Of a DNA stretch of 64,000 bases, positions 38,423 through 50,700 are shown piece by piece (positions within the stretch are counted from its first letter, which is position 1; each line of letters begins with the position of its first letter). The DNA is from Voacanga thouarsii. Taxonomy: Eukaryota > Streptophyta > Magnoliopsida > Gentianales > Apocynaceae. The notes below the pieces were generated by a model, which made no database searches, was not told the origin of the DNA, and saw only the letters and a list, made by a program, of their open reading frames with translations. Location: NCBI GenBank assembly GCA_026120185.1, contig JANUWF010003375.1, positions 2,091,236-2,155,235 on the forward strand, given 5' to 3'. A program made the translations under genes and the position numbers.

Positions 38423-39967
38423 CATCTCGTATTTGTTTTATGAATTTTGTTTGCATTATGAAATTGTTTCATAAATATTATTATTTTTGAAAATGTTTCA
38501 TAAATATATTTGGATCTGTGAAATTGTTTTACGAATGTTTTGGTTTTGGAAAATTCGTATTTAATAGGTTTTTGTTCCTTGCACATATTAATCACTGAAA
38601 TAAAGGATTTACGAATTCCTTGAGGATATAGTATTGTTTTTTTTTCTTCTGGATTGTAAGGGAAAAAAAATTGGTAGCAGAAAGGAAAAAAGTGGGAAAG
38701 TGAAAGAAAAAAAAAAAGGCAGCCGAAAAATAGTAGCCACCCTGGGCCGCCTAAGAAGTTTCCTAGGTAGCTGAGGGGGGCTCACTAGGCAGCCTAGGTG
38801 TTTTCCCTGAGTCATCTATCAATTTATTTAAAAAAATATTTTTTCTTGTTTTTTCTTTTTGATCCACAAATAATTTTCTTTTTCAAAAGGGACCCAAAAA
38901 TATTCCAACATTTGATTTTGGATAAAAAAAAAAAGTTCCCAAATTTGATTTTGGGATTAACTATTTTATTTTTTTCAAAATAATAATTTTGGAATTTATA
39001 AACATAACTCTTTTTCTCAAAATTTGATTTTGGGACTAACTATTTTATTTTTTTTTTAAATTATTAGTTTTGAAATTTATATTTCATGTGTATTTATTTT
39101 ACTTAATTTATTTTAAGCATGTTTTGACATGTTGGCTTGGTTATGGACTATTAGACCTATTTAATTTTATTTCATGCATATTTACTACATTGTTTTGAAT
39201 AAATAGGGAATGCTAGTTCTGCCTTTCTCTATAATTCTCTTATAATTTCCCTTCTCAGATAATTTTTCTCGAATGTTACTTATGATTTCTTTATTATGAA
39301 TTTATGTAATTAGATTACATAGGTTAGATAGATTAGAAATTATTTTTCAAAAATTATGGAGATGGTGACCATAGACAACGTGAGAGGATAGTACGACCTT
39401 TTTCCCCCCCTCAAATATGCATGAACACATAAGTTTGACCAAATGAATTTTCTATTTGGCTCAAGAAAATTCATCTAGAAAAATTCATAACTAGGTCATG
39501 TAATTGAATCTATTATAATATTGTCAATATGTTGACATTTATGCATGCCAAATGATGAGACCACTAATAAATAATCAAATCCCACAAACTATATTAAATC
39601 TAAAACCTTCCATTAATATAGTAAAAACGAGAGTTCCTTTTTGAGACTAGGTTGTTAGGTACACCCAAGCCTACTTGACATCAAACATGTTCAAGCTATG
39701 GAATTTGATTCCAGATTAATGAGTGAGATTTAATTAATATCTTTATCTCAGTTGGGCATACCCAAGTCTAGAGAATGTTGGAGGTCAAGTTAGGATAGTA
39801 ATAAGTGTTTTAAGATTAAAAGATGTTAATCACCTAATAATCCGGCAGTTACATTTAATGTAATTAGTATTAGATATCTACCATTGAAGTTAAGACCGCT
39901 TTATTAGGCATACCCAAGGTCATTCTTAAGGAATTTGGATACCGATCCACTAGGAAAGCTCCCATGG

Positions 39968-40448
39968 TGTAATAACCCGCCTTGCGTAAAGCATTTGTGT
40001 AGAATATCCTTGTTTAAAATCAAAATACATATACAAAGAAATTAAGGATATATTTTCTTTTCTTTATTATTAATAATATTATTAAGGCTACAATTTAATA
40101 ATATGATTCATAGTGTTATAATATAGCCATCACAAGTGCTATTATTATTATTAATATTACTATTACTATTATTTTTGCTAATATTATTATTAATATCATT
40201 TCATTTCATTTTATCCTATTTTATTTTAGTTTATTTTATTATCATATTTATTATTATCGTATTTTCTTATTATCATTATTGTGGTTTAGTGATAATATTA
40301 TTATTATTATTATCACTTTTATTCTATTATCCATTACTATTATTTTTATATCTATTATTTAATACCAATACCTCTTGGTAATATTAAATTATAGTGTTAT
40401 TATATCCAATATTTATGTTGGAATATTATATTATTCTTACTATTATTA

Positions 40449-40513
<65 letters not shown>

Positions 40514-43500
40514 CCATTAATACCATAAATATCTTTATTATATTATATTATATATAAGGATATTTTTGAGGGCCCACAAGAAATAAATAAGGATGGCCTA
40601 CAAGCACAACAATTTTGACCAAGTTGGACCATCCTTTGACTTTATTTGACCAAGATTAACCCTTCTTAGACTTCATCTAATTAAGCTTAATTAAGTTAAA
40701 CTAGATTAGGGCAAGTGATCATAATTAAGCTAAACTAGATTAGGGTAAATTAATCATGATTAAGTATATATTAGTCCTAAGAAATTTCTATAAACTTCTA
40801 AACGGTTCTACAACCTTCTAGCATGATCTTTAATCTTCTTGTGAATGTTAGAGAAGTCTAAAGACTTCTAGAAATGCCAACTCAACCTAAATCTTTTACT
40901 AAGACCAAAATAAGACCAAGAAAAGCAAGCTATATAAATAGGAGCAAGAGGAGAAGGATTCGGCTAAGAGAGAGGGCTGGGAGAAGAGGAGAAAAATAGA
41001 AAAGTGAAGAAAGGAAAGGAAAAAAAAAAAAGAGAGACTAAGGGAGGGAGAGATTTCCGGCAGCAAGGAAGCAAGGAGAAGACAACCGGCAGCAAGGAGA
41101 AAGAAAGGAGAAGGAAAGGAAAAGGAAGGAGTGTTGCAGCTTTGCCTTCATCTTGGAAAGGTAAGAGATCACTTCTCAAAAGCTAAAAGATTGATACTAG
41201 AAGTTGGAAGCTATTTGCATATGAATTTGTTAATGTTGAGTAATGAAAATATTTTGATGTTGTGATGGATGTTAGATTGACTGGTTGGTGTACTGATGGG
41301 TTGAGTATGGTTTTCAGTTCATTTGAGGTGTATTGGAGTGATGGTATGCTGAAAATTTGAAAAGAAAAAGGATGGAAGTGATAAAGAAAACAAGAAAAGC
41401 CATTTGTTAAGTAACAACTCACTAGCTTGTGTTGTTTGGAAATATTAAAGGAAATCTGAGTAGATATGACTGAAAATTGAGCATAAATGACTCTAAACAT
41501 GTCCTAGATTAGTTAGAAAGGATTTGGAATAAGTTGTGTGGAGGTTGCGAGGATTTTGAATGGCTAAGAGATCATGAATAGCAAGAAGAATGAAAGCTGC
41601 CAAAAATTTACTGGTATGGCAAGCTGGGAATAATTTATTTGTTTGAACAAAAGAGAAGTACTGGGCATAAAAACCTGTTAGAATGATGATTTTGGGATGT
41701 TAAATGAGGTATTGGAGAGTTTAAGTGTGGTAGGATATGTTGAAGAAACCATAGAAATAAATTAAAACAAGTTGGGCTTCTAAACTGTAATCTTGAACCT
41801 TCAACTCGGAGCAGTAAGTTTAACTGAAAAACTGATCAAAATGGAGAAAGGTTTGGATACTCCATGACTTGAAGTTGATATAGAAATGTCCGAGGAGTAT
41901 TTTGGAAGTAGTTTAACCTCATTTGGACCTGTATTGAAAGAGATATGTACAAAATACTGGAAAATGACAAAACTAAACTTCAAACTCAGAACAAGGGAAT
42001 TAACTGATAAACTGTACAAAATGGGATGGAGTTTGCATGTCTCATGACCTGGAATTGATAGAAGGATGTCTTAGGAATATTATGGAAGTAACCTCACATT
42101 ATTTGGACCTATATTGAATAAGTTATGTGAAGAATGGTGGAGGGTGGTAAAACTATAAAACTAGGAAAACCATTAAAAGCGTTAATTCATTTATTTCTTT
42201 AGAGAGATTATAGATACCTTATTCGAACCATTAAGCATTTGAAAGTAATAATATGGAGATATACTAATGGTGTAGGTGAATCAAGTCGAGAGAACTCCTT
42301 TTAGGACTATACAAGTGCCACTTCGACTTAATATACAAAGTGAGTTCCATTGATTTCTAAACCTTTTTAAAGGCTAGTATGCTTTGATTTTCTATGAAAT
42401 GCTATGTTTTATACCATTTTGGAAATCATCGAAAATGTTTAAGGTTTATATGAGCAACATTTGCTTTTATGCTATTTCGGACTCGAATAAATTTCATATT
42501 TAGCTTGGAAACCTTCCTAAATGTTTAAAACATGAATTTTGTGAATTTAGTCATTTTCGGATTAAATATTTGAGATTTCTGAAAAATGGTAAAATTTGGA
42601 ATCGGGTATTTGGAGAATAATCCAAATATCCTTATTGGAATATTTTATGAAAACTCTTGGAACTCGAGTATTCGGTAAATGACCGAAATATCCTAATTGG
42701 AACTTTTGTGAATATTTTTCAAATCGGGTAAGGGTAAAATGACTCGGATACCCTCAAAAAGTCTTTTAGAATCTGGCATGGGTGAAATGACCCAAATACC
42801 CTTGGAAAATGACTTTTGTGATCAAGTACGGCCCCAGACAATAAGAAATGTTGTGATTTGAATATCCTGCGGGATTGGATGACCCTCTGGCCTGATCAGT
42901 CAGATAGGGTTGGTGTTGTTGCGTTGAGTATTCAACAGGGACTTTGATCTTTGTACTAGCCCATGTTAGAGATAGACGATCCCAAGTAACCTGATCAGTT
43001 CTAGAGATTGTCTTACTCTAAATAGGGCGACAAGATATTGCAACGAGTCGTCCCTGGCTAGCCGTTGTGAGCCCGGCAATTGCCTGTTGATTATGATTGG
43101 TGGGTTGTTCACATGAGACTGAGTGGGGACACTCGGTGTCTTCAACCCCTTGCCACCTTGATGGTGATTGACATCAGGATTGAGACTCCTGGCTTATGGT
43201 GGCAAGTAAAAGATCCCTAAGTGTACAGTGAGGTACATTGGTACGCTGCTCACCCTTCCAGCATAACACGGGTGACGTGCTGTAAGGCGCAGTCCCTAGC
43301 ACAAGAGACCATGTTGCCGAAGGTGAAGTTCTTTAAACTTTGCATGCATGTTGCACTTCTAGATGGGGAAGAACCCGCATTTATTGAATTAGGGGCCATT
43401 TTGGAAATTACTGTTTTTCGAATGGACATGGTAAAATGACTTGAATTTATCAATTACTGATGTTTCCTTGTTATAAAATTTATTTCAATAAAGAATTTGA

Positions 43501-43915
43501 AAAAAAAAATGTCTCTCTCTTCTGAGCCAAACACTAGCACACACGGGACTCACTGAGTATACCACTCACACGTATATTTGTCTTTTCTATTTTAGGGATT
43601 GGAGCTGAAGACTAACGACGATACTACCCGGACTTCTTCTCTAGCACTGGATAGCTAATCTTTTAGAGTGACCATTGTACATAGACTATGAGATGGTTTA
43701 GCTCATGTATTTTGGGAACTATGACAATGTACCTATCGTGGCTCATATGTTTACATCAATAAAGAGCATGCTTCATATGTTTACTTAAGTTTTGACTTTA
43801 CCCATTTACTTTAAGTTTATATCGTTATAAAGACCCCTAGTCTGAGACTTCAGATGAGGCGACATCCCACATGAGTTTGGCCCACTACGACAAGGTAAAA
43901 ATGTGGAGTGTTACA
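39968..43915 (+). mobile_element. Solo LTR C, Tekay-like gypsy, about 3.95 kb
   Basis: It starts TGTAATAACCC and ends GAGTGTTACA. Flanks CATGG (39963-39967) and AATGG (43916-43920) form a 5-bp duplication with one change. Its orientation is opposite to B: 42360-43020 matches the reverse complement of B's LTR at about 21380-22350, including the TCATTTTACC-type units. There is no primer site and no coding domain. It includes a TTA-rich stretch (40136-40440) and a (TG)n(TA)n run. Confidence 0.87.
40449..40511. repeat. (TG)n(TA)n microsatellite
   Basis: About 25 bp of TG repeat running into about 38 bp of TA repeat, inside solo LTR C. Confidence 0.95.
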
Positions 43916-44063
43916 AATGGGCTTTCCCGAATAATAGTGAGGGCTATTAATTTGAGCAAAATAATAGAATAAATAAGCGTTTAATTGAATACCTAATTAA
44001 ATGCATTTCATGTGTATGCACATTATCTAATGTCTCTTATATTTCATTTAGGTCATTTGTATC

Positions 44064-44915
44064 ATGTCAACCAATTTGAACTTACGTAGCATATTAGAAA
44101 TAAACAAGCTTGTCGAGACCAATTTCTTGGACTGGTATAAAAACTTGAGAATTGTTCTTAAGTTGGAAAAGTTACTCTATGTGTTAGATACTCTTATTCC
44201 ACCACCTCCAACTATAGATGCTCCTGTTGATAAGCATGAGGTTCACAAGAAGTATAAGGAGGATAGTGACACAATATCTTATATTATGCTAGCGTCAATG
44301 AACTCTGAGCTGCAAAAGTAGCATGAGCATATGAATGCTTACTCTATCATCTTCTATTTAAGGGAGTTGTTTGACCAACAAGCAAGAACAGAGAGATATG
44401 AGATCTCTAAACAGTTATTTCATTCTAAGATGGTAAAGGGTGCTTCAGTAGCAACACATGGGTTAAAAATGTTGGGCTTGATTGAGAAGTTTAGATCTCT
44501 TGGTTTCGTGATGGATCATAAATTAAGTGTTAATCTAATTCTACAATTTTTATCAAGTAGTTTTTCACAATTTATGATTAACTACCAAATAAACATGATT
44601 GAGAGCACATTACTTGAGTTGATCAACCTTCTCAAAACTGCTGAGTCTTCCATGAAGAAAGAAAATAATGCAGTTATATTGGTGAATTCTTCTACTCATA
44701 AGAAGAAAGTTCTTAAGAAGAAGAAGAAGAGTCCAACTAAGCCTAAATATGGTATAAAGAAGAAAGAGACAGACACCAAATGGCCATGTCACCATTGTGG
44801 GAAGATGAGTTATTGGAGATGCAATTGCAAAGCTACCTGGAGACCGTTAAGGAAAAGAAGACGAATGAGAAGCTTGAAGGCATTTCGACTTTTACTCCTA
44901 GTATTTTATGATTGA
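44064..44915 (+). pseudogene. gag: Copia gag, element D
   Basis: ATG at 44064. The copia gag core is clear: MSTNLNLRSILEINKL, FLDWYKNLRIVLKLEK, DTLIPPPPTIDAP. After an in-frame TAG at 44319-44321, the rest continues in the same frame: YEISKQLFHSKM, GASVATHGLKMLG, INLLKTAESSMKKE. A lysine-rich linker leads to a zinc knuckle near 44788-44830, CHHCGKMSYWRCNC, in which the histidine is lost. Only one stop interrupts 280 residues, so this is among the best preserved copia coding stretches here. Confidence 0.9.
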
Positions 44916-44929
44916 GGTTAATACTACTT

Positions 44930-45325
44930 TTGATAATGAGATATGGGTATTGGATACCTGATATGGATCTCATTTGTGTAATAACTTGCAGGGACTAAAA
45001 AGTAGTAGGAAGCTTGAGAAAAGTGATGTAGCCTTACGTGCTGCACATAGAGCAAATGTTGCTGCATTTGCTTGGGGACTTATCATCTACACTTACATTT
45101 CGTATTAATTCTAGAACTAGAAAACTGTATTATGTACTAGTTTTACTCAAAAATATTATCTCAATTGCTTTGTTAGATTTACTTGGATTTTATTTAATTT
45201 TTAAGAATAAAAGTTATTCTTTTTCTTTAAATCATATCCATTATGGTATTGCAACTTTGATAAATGATTTACATGTTCTTGATATGGAAAATCAAGTTCT
45301 TGATATAAACAATAAAAAGTAAAGA
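44930..45325 (+). pseudogene. pol: Copia protease region, element D
   Basis: A WVLDT start followed by a stop, then GSHLCNNLQGLKSS, matches element A at 11780-11850. Later parts (YVLVLLKNIISIALLDLLGF, then NHIHYGIATLINDLHVLDMEN) match A at 11960-12130. The frame changes at least once. Confidence 0.75.
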
Positions 45326-46740
45326 AAAGATAACATGAACCCTTACTTATGGCATTGTCATTTAGGCCATATAAACGACAATCGCATTTCTAAGTTACAC
45401 AAATATGGTGACTTAGGTTCATTTGATTTTGAATCATATAAAATTTGTGAATCTTGTTTACTAGGAAAAATGACTAAAACTTCTTTTTCTAAAAAAAGAG
45501 GAAAGGGCTAAGTAATTATTAAAACTAATACATACTGACATATGTAGACCAATAATATTACAAGCAAGAGGGGTTATCAATACTTCATCACCTTTATCGA
45601 TGATTATTCATGATTTGGATACTTATATTTAATGAAATACAAATCTGAAGCCTTTAACAAGCTCAAATAATTTAGGAATGAAGTAGAGAAATAACTTAGT
45701 AAAAGTATCAAAGCTTTAAGATCTTATCGAGGAGGTGAATACTTAGGCAAAAAGTTTCAAAGTTATCTTAGGGATAATAAGATATTATCTCAATGGACTT
45801 CACCGCATACACCTCAAAACAATGGTGTATCTGAAAAATGAATCGAACCTTGTTAGATATGTTTCAATCCATGATGGCTTTTGCAGATATACTAAAATCG
45901 TTTTGGGGGGGGGGTATGTGTTGAGAACTGTTATTTATATTCTAAATAGAGTTCTGTAAAAAATGATACTACCCCATTTAAACTATTTTTTGGTAAAAGA
46001 CCAATAAGAATTTGAGGATGTCCTGCTTATGTGAAGAGGACAAAGTCAAACAAACTTAAAAATGAATCTGACAAACGTTTATGTATTGGATATCTAAAAG
46101 AATCTCATGAATATTATTTCTATCTCCTTTCCAAAAAAGAGGTGTTTGTTTCTAAGCATGCTATTTTCTTAGAGAAAGAATTCATTCTTAAGGGAGATAA
46201 TTGGAGTAAAATTCCAATATACCTCAAAACAATGGTGTATATGAAAAATGAATCGAACCTTGTTAGATATGGTTTGATCCATGATGGCTTTTGCAGATCT
46301 ACCAAAATCGTTCTGGGGGGGTATGCGTTGGGAACTTTATTTATATTCTAAACAAAGTTCCATAAAAAATGATTAATACTACCCCATTTAAGCTATTTTT
46401 TGGTAAGAGACCAATAAGAATTTGGAGATGTCATGCTTATGTGAAGAAGACAAAGTCAAATAAACTTGAAAATCAATTTGACAAATGTTTATGTATTGGA
46501 TATCTAAAGGAATCTCATGGATATTATTTCTATCACCTTTCCGAAAATGAGGTGTTTGTTTCTAAGCATGCTATTTTCTTAGAGAAAGAATTCATGCTTA
46601 AGGGAGATAATTGGAGTAAAATTGAGCTTGGTAAAGTTTAAGAAGACCAAACACACAATGACCAACCGGATAATCCCAAGTCTATTGACAGAATAGACGA
46701 ACTTTCAAATATACAAGAATCTCGTAGGTCAAGTAGGATA
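45326..46740 (+). pseudogene. pol: Copia integrase, element D, with internal tandem duplication
   Basis: The pre-integrase zinc part is readable: WHCHLGHINDNRISKLH and CESCLLGK (45350-45470). The core follows (FITFIDDYS-like text, YRGGEYLGKKF, SPHTPQNNGVSE near 45730-45840). The segment from PHTPQNNGVSE to the KGDNWSKI block then occurs twice, at 45811-46220 and 46221-46626, the second closer to intact. Stops and a G-run of ten bases (45904-45913) break the frame. Confidence 0.85.
45811..46626 (+). repeat. 410-bp tandem duplication within element D
   Basis: Both copies start ACCTCAAAACAATGGTGTAT (45811 and 46221) and run to the GATAATTGGAGTAAAATT end. They differ by scattered substitutions and in the length of the G-run (10 against 7). 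Element A has this segment only once, so the duplication arose in D. Confidence 0.92.
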
Positions 46741-47014
46741 CATGTGGCACCTGAGAGATATGAATTTTTTATAAGTAACCACAATAACGTATTATTCATA
46801 GAAAAAGATGAGCTTATCATTTACAAAGAAGTTCTGAAGAGTTCAGAATCTGAAAATCGTTAGAAGTCATGAAGTCAGAAATGGATTCCATATATGACAA
46901 TTAAGTTTAGACTTCGGTTGACCCATCCCAGTGGATAAAACTCACCGAGTGCAAATGGATTTTCAAGAAGAAAGCCTACATGGATGGTAAAGTAATTACA
47001 TATAAAGCACGACT
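46741..47014 (+). pseudogene. pol: Start of copia reverse transcriptase, element D, truncated
   Basis: It aligns with element A from 17590 on: the SNHNNVLFIEKDE and VLKSSESE blocks, then CKWIFKKK and ITYKAR. It stops where TGTAAAACCCC begins at 47015. Confidence 0.82.
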
Positions 47015-48297
47015 TGTAAAACCCCACCTAGACCTACCTTAAAGTAAGAGGGATGGGGTGCATATCATATCATCTTGTATAAACTATAATCCTTGAATGA
47101 TTTTGTGTGCTTTAAAATTGTGATTTATGGGTTATATGGTTTATTTGTGCTTGTTGAGTAGAAAGGGTAAAAAGGTTATTTTACTTAAGGTCGAAATAGG
47201 AAGATGGCTTGAGGCTTAAATAAGAAGAGGATTTGGTTTAGAAAATAAGAGCAAGAGTTAATGTGGTTAAGTGGTTGGAGCTTTATGATTTAATCTTTAA
47301 AGTTTTGAGTTCAAATTCTATCACTTAAGTTTTATTCATAATTATCTTAACCAATGTTTGAATTTTCTTTTTTCTTACATTCCTTAAAGTTAGGAATGTT
47401 ATCTTAGGGAAGATACAATGGTAATATCTTAACCATGTGATCTTGTCGTAAAAAGAATTCTAGAAGAATTTTTGTCTCTGTTATTTTTGCAAGCCTTGTC
47501 CTAATCTCTTTGAATTTAAACTACTCATATTTCTTTAATTCATTTTTATATCTATAAAAGTCTTGGATAATTCCTTACTTGGAATTTTGAAAATTCCAGC
47601 TCTTACGGGATAGGAGGTTGGCTGAAATTGTGGAGAAGAAATAAGAAGAGGTTCTCAATTAAATCACCATAGTTATTCCTCCAAGAATCTCATTGTCTTC
47701 TTGTTCTTGTTTCAGTTAAAATTTAGAAAATTTTCCAAATTTTCTTCATGGCTGGTTTTTGAAATTTGTAGCCACTTTTCTCTACCTAATTCTTGCAAAG
47801 AACCAACCATCTTATATGATTATGAAAGCTGAAACACTTTGGAATTTCGCAGCCTTACAAGCTACACCAAATCAGAATTTTTTTTCCAACAAATAACCAA
47901 GCTTTGGACATGAAAATTTAGTCATTCATTTGTGCACAAGAACACCTGAAACTTTCTTCTTTCTTCTCCAAGATGGTGGCTGAAAAACCACCATTAATGG
48001 ACCTTCAAAAACTCCTAAACTCCAACTGCAAATTCAGTTCAAAGAGCTTTTGAAAATTTGCTCAAAATCCTCCCAAAATCACAAGAGTTCTTAAGCTAAA
48101 ATTCCAGAAATTTTCCAGCTTCCCCTATTCAATGTTAAGTCCAATTTCTTCATCAAACTTTATTATATTTTCGGCCAAATGCAGCCATGGACAGAACACC
48201 TTGGCATGTCCATTTACCTTGGTCATAAGAACTCCATTAACACACCTCAAAACACTCATATCTTCACTCCATTCAAAATTATTCAAATTTCATCAGT
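47015..48297 (+). mobile_element. Tekay-like LTR fragment T2 (5' part)
   Basis: It starts TGTAAAACCCCACC and follows the minus strand of solo LTR T1 block by block for the first 500 bp. Later text with GGCTGAAA/CGGCCAAA and CAGCTT words also fits these LTRs. The LTR is cut at about 48297, where viral sequence begins. No second flank was found, so the insertion is incomplete or rearranged. Confidence 0.8.
47256..47330 (+). repeat. tRNA-like module in LTR T2
   Basis: TGGTTAAGTGG (47264-47274) fits the polymerase III A box, and GTTCAAATTC (47309-47318) fits the B box, 45 bases apart as in tRNA genes. It corresponds to the modules in T1 and T3. There is no convincing cloverleaf. Confidence 0.55.
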
Positions 48298-48606
48298 AAT
48301 GATAAGTCCAGCAAAAAGAACACCTTCCAGTATAGAATGATATTTACAGATAAAAATTAAGTTTCTTGAAAGAGGCATTATTCAATCTAGCCCCCAGGCT
48401 CAAGCACGCCTTTGTCGATTCAAAAAACACGAGAAATGAGTCTATCTAGCATGTTCTCCACAAAAGCAAAACAATGAAAATTACACTAGCAGTGCTTCAA
48501 GTGATAAAAATAACTATTCTGAGTCTAGCCTCACAAGTGTCCATCTTCTAAGAAGTACGGATGATGATTGAAGGACAGCTGGCCCAAAAGATTTGAAAAA
48601 CTAAAG
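48298..48606 (+). pseudogene. C-terminal end of a caulimovirid ORF
   Basis: About 100 codons readable from 48302 to a TAA near 48605, interrupted only by TGA at 48338, 48437 and 48569. Contents: a basic segment with GIIQSSPQAQARLCRFKKHE, then a Ser/Asn-rich acidic tail. Its place just before the promoter region suggests the last ORF of the viral circle, the end of pol or of a transactivator-type protein. I cannot decide which. Confidence 0.55.
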
Positions 48607-49162
48607 ACAGTGGAAAGATGACTCACCCACTAAAAGATATATGATTACAAAAAAGACAAATAGATAGCCGACATAAAACCTTTGAAATATAATAGATAGA
48701 ATTTCAAATCCGTCCCCTCTATAAATATGAACATAGGCAAATAAGTGGAGGACAAGTTAGAAAAAACCTTCTTCGTGTAATATATCCCTCTGCAAGACAC
48801 ACCTCCTTGTAATATATCTTATTTCCATATGGAATAAAACCTTACTTTTGTATCACATCTTGAGCCAAATCATTTATATTATATCATCATAAGCATAAAG
48901 TCTATTGCTCTTCTTATCTTGAATTTCATACGCCAAAGGTAGGAAAAGATCCCAGGCTGTGTTTTGCAATGCTGAAGGATCTTAGGGAAGTTACCTATTT
49001 GTAAGTTAGGCAGATTGGGGTTGAAATGCCCAGTAAAAGTCTCAAAGTATGACCCGGTACTGAGAAGGTCAAAGAGAAATCCAAGTATAGAAGCGTTGTG
49101 GACCTTTTTTGCTTAGAGATGTTATAATATTTTAATGATGTAACTCATGTCTTAACCTTTGC
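48607..49162 (+). promoter_or_regulatory. Caulimovirid intergenic region with promoter and leader
   Basis: The TATA-like element CTATAAATA is at 48719-48727, in a compact AT-rich region after the last ORF. A poly(A)-signal-like AATAAA lies at about 48834-48839, roughly 110 bp downstream. This arrangement, with the signal shortly after the transcript start, is typical of pararetroviruses, where it is bypassed on the first pass. The rest of the leader has no long ORF. The transcription start itself cannot be seen. Confidence 0.6.
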
Positions 49163-49450
49163 ATGATAACAACCATTGTGATTCCTTATTTACACTATGA
49201 TATAGTAATAATATTACAAGATAATACCCCCAGAAATATTTTGTTTTTGAACCGACAAATTCGGCCTCACAAAAATGGTATTAGAGCTTTACTAGAATTA
49301 GATAATCTAGATATTGAATTAATAGAATCAATAACCTCTCTTGACTTTCACATAACGTTGTATGATACTCAAGATATATCTGATGAAGATTTTACAGAAT
49401 TTAAACATAGATATGCACAAGAATGGGATAATACCCAAATATTCCAATAA
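49163..49450 (+). CDS. Small caulimovirid ORF, unidentified product
   Basis: An uninterrupted frame of 95 codons rich in Ile, Asp and Glu, ending DNTQIFQ. No family motif is recognised. The primer-like sequence at 49276 lies within it, so the true protein may start downstream of that site and the first 40 codons may be chance. It could correspond to the first small ORF of caulimovirids. Confidence 0.45.
   Translation: MITTIVIPYLHYDIVIILQDNTPRNILFLNRQIRPHKNGIRALLELDNLDIELIESITSLDFHITLYDTQDISDEDFTEFKHRYAQEWDNTQIFQ
49276..49287 (+). promoter_or_regulatory. tRNA-Met primer binding site of the caulimovirid
   Basis: TGGTATTAGAGC differs in one base from TGGTATCAGAGC. It is followed by TTTA, like the extended site in many plant pararetroviruses. 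It lies about 550 bp after the TATA box. Confidence 0.65.
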
Positions 49451-49507
49451 TTTATTCTGATGACAATCAAATAGACGATACTGATTGGGGATATAGATCA
49501 GAATGAT

Positions 49508-49870
49508 GGATTGTCACATTTGTAACGAATTATTAAACCAAATTAATATCCTAGATGCTCAAGTTAAAGATGAAAAATCTAAAAAAGAATGGTATGAATA
49601 TAGATTAGATTATTAAAGGATAACTGGAGCTCATAAGTTAGCCCTAAAAGAGATACAAAGCATGTTAGATGATTCAATAATTACATACCTATTTGTTAAA
49701 CAAAAACAAGTTGAAACTCATAAATTCTTATTAGAATATTTAAATGGATAAAAAAAATTTACTATATTAATAGAACATGATATGTCTACCAAATTAGATA
49801 AAGATATAAAAGAATTACAAAAAACGATAATTTATTATGGTTAACAAATCTTCTTAGAAATAGATAAAAA
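49508..49870 (+). pseudogene. Second small caulimovirid ORF, broken
   Basis: From the ATG near 49505 the frame reads a charged, helix-prone protein (CHICNELLNQINILDAQVKD, then EIQSMLDDSIITYLFVKQ). Stops near 49614 and 49749 interrupt it. The heptad-like spacing of hydrophobic residues resembles the coiled-coil virion-associated proteins of caulimovirids; that is inference only. Confidence 0.45.
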
Positions 49871-50000
49871 ATGAACATTAATCAGAACTTTGTTACAACA
49901 AAAAGATAAAGAGAAAAGAAAAGAAGTAATTATAGAAACAGAATCAAGAATAATAGTTGCAGATGAAAAGAAACATCCATTATTAACACATTTAGAAAGA

Positions 50001-50654
50001 ATGAAAATACCAAAATGATATAAAGGAAATGAGTAATCCTAAAACAAACAATATTCCATCAGAGATAGAAAATCTGATAACAAAGATATGAGACGAAGAT
50101 ATGCAAGATAATTTTATAAATTTAAAACCTGAGATATCTGAAATTAAACCAGAATTTAATCTAGAATATAATCCTAATATTTTAGATATACCAACAAATC
50201 CTTTAGGATATTCTCAAGCTTTTGATAAACCAATTAGAGGTTATGCTAGATTAAGTTCAGTTATACAACAAGCAAATAAATATACACCACTAAAAAAATG
50301 AGAGCTAAACCAATTAATCCTTTTGGAATATATTTAGATTTAGATTGTATTTTTAATATAAAAAAAGAAATAGATAAATGGAAAACTGCCATGAGAATAG
50401 CCGTTACAATTAATAAATTAGATGAAGAATCTGTTAAGCATTTTATACCAAGAAGTTTTGTAAATAGTGACTTAGATATTATGCATACAATCTTTGATAC
50501 TGATGACATTATATCTAATATTATTACAAGAGCAACTGAAGTTTTAAAACTTGAATTTTTAGGAGAAGGTAATTCCTTTAAAGACCCAACAACTACTAAA
50601 AAATATTTAATCGCATTACTAAGGTTACAGTTATGTGATATGTGTGAAACTGAT

Positions 50655-50700
<46 letters not shown>

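Larger units (their letters stand above)
38423..44063 (+). other. Leader of element D, split by solo LTR C
   Basis: Leader parts 38423-39967 and 43921-44063 align with the A leader. A GC-richer island at 38720-38805 with repeated AGCC/GGCAGCC words sits at the same relative position as the one in A. No open frame is supported. Confidence 0.7.
36539..47014 (+). mobile_element. Copia element D, 3'-truncated
   Basis: 5' LTR 36539-38410, intact primer site, long leader split by solo LTR C, gag at 44064, protease, integrase and the beginning of RT, cut at 47014 by another LTR. It is closely related to element A: the leader end, gag and integrase can be aligned by eye. No matching 3' LTR is attached; the LTR end at 55541-56148 is a candidate. 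The element is dead because of stops and an internal duplication. Confidence 0.87.

Noticed and set aside
43221..43453. Overlapping open frames of about 70 residues
   Set aside because: They lie in solo LTR C, on both strands, without any protein motif.
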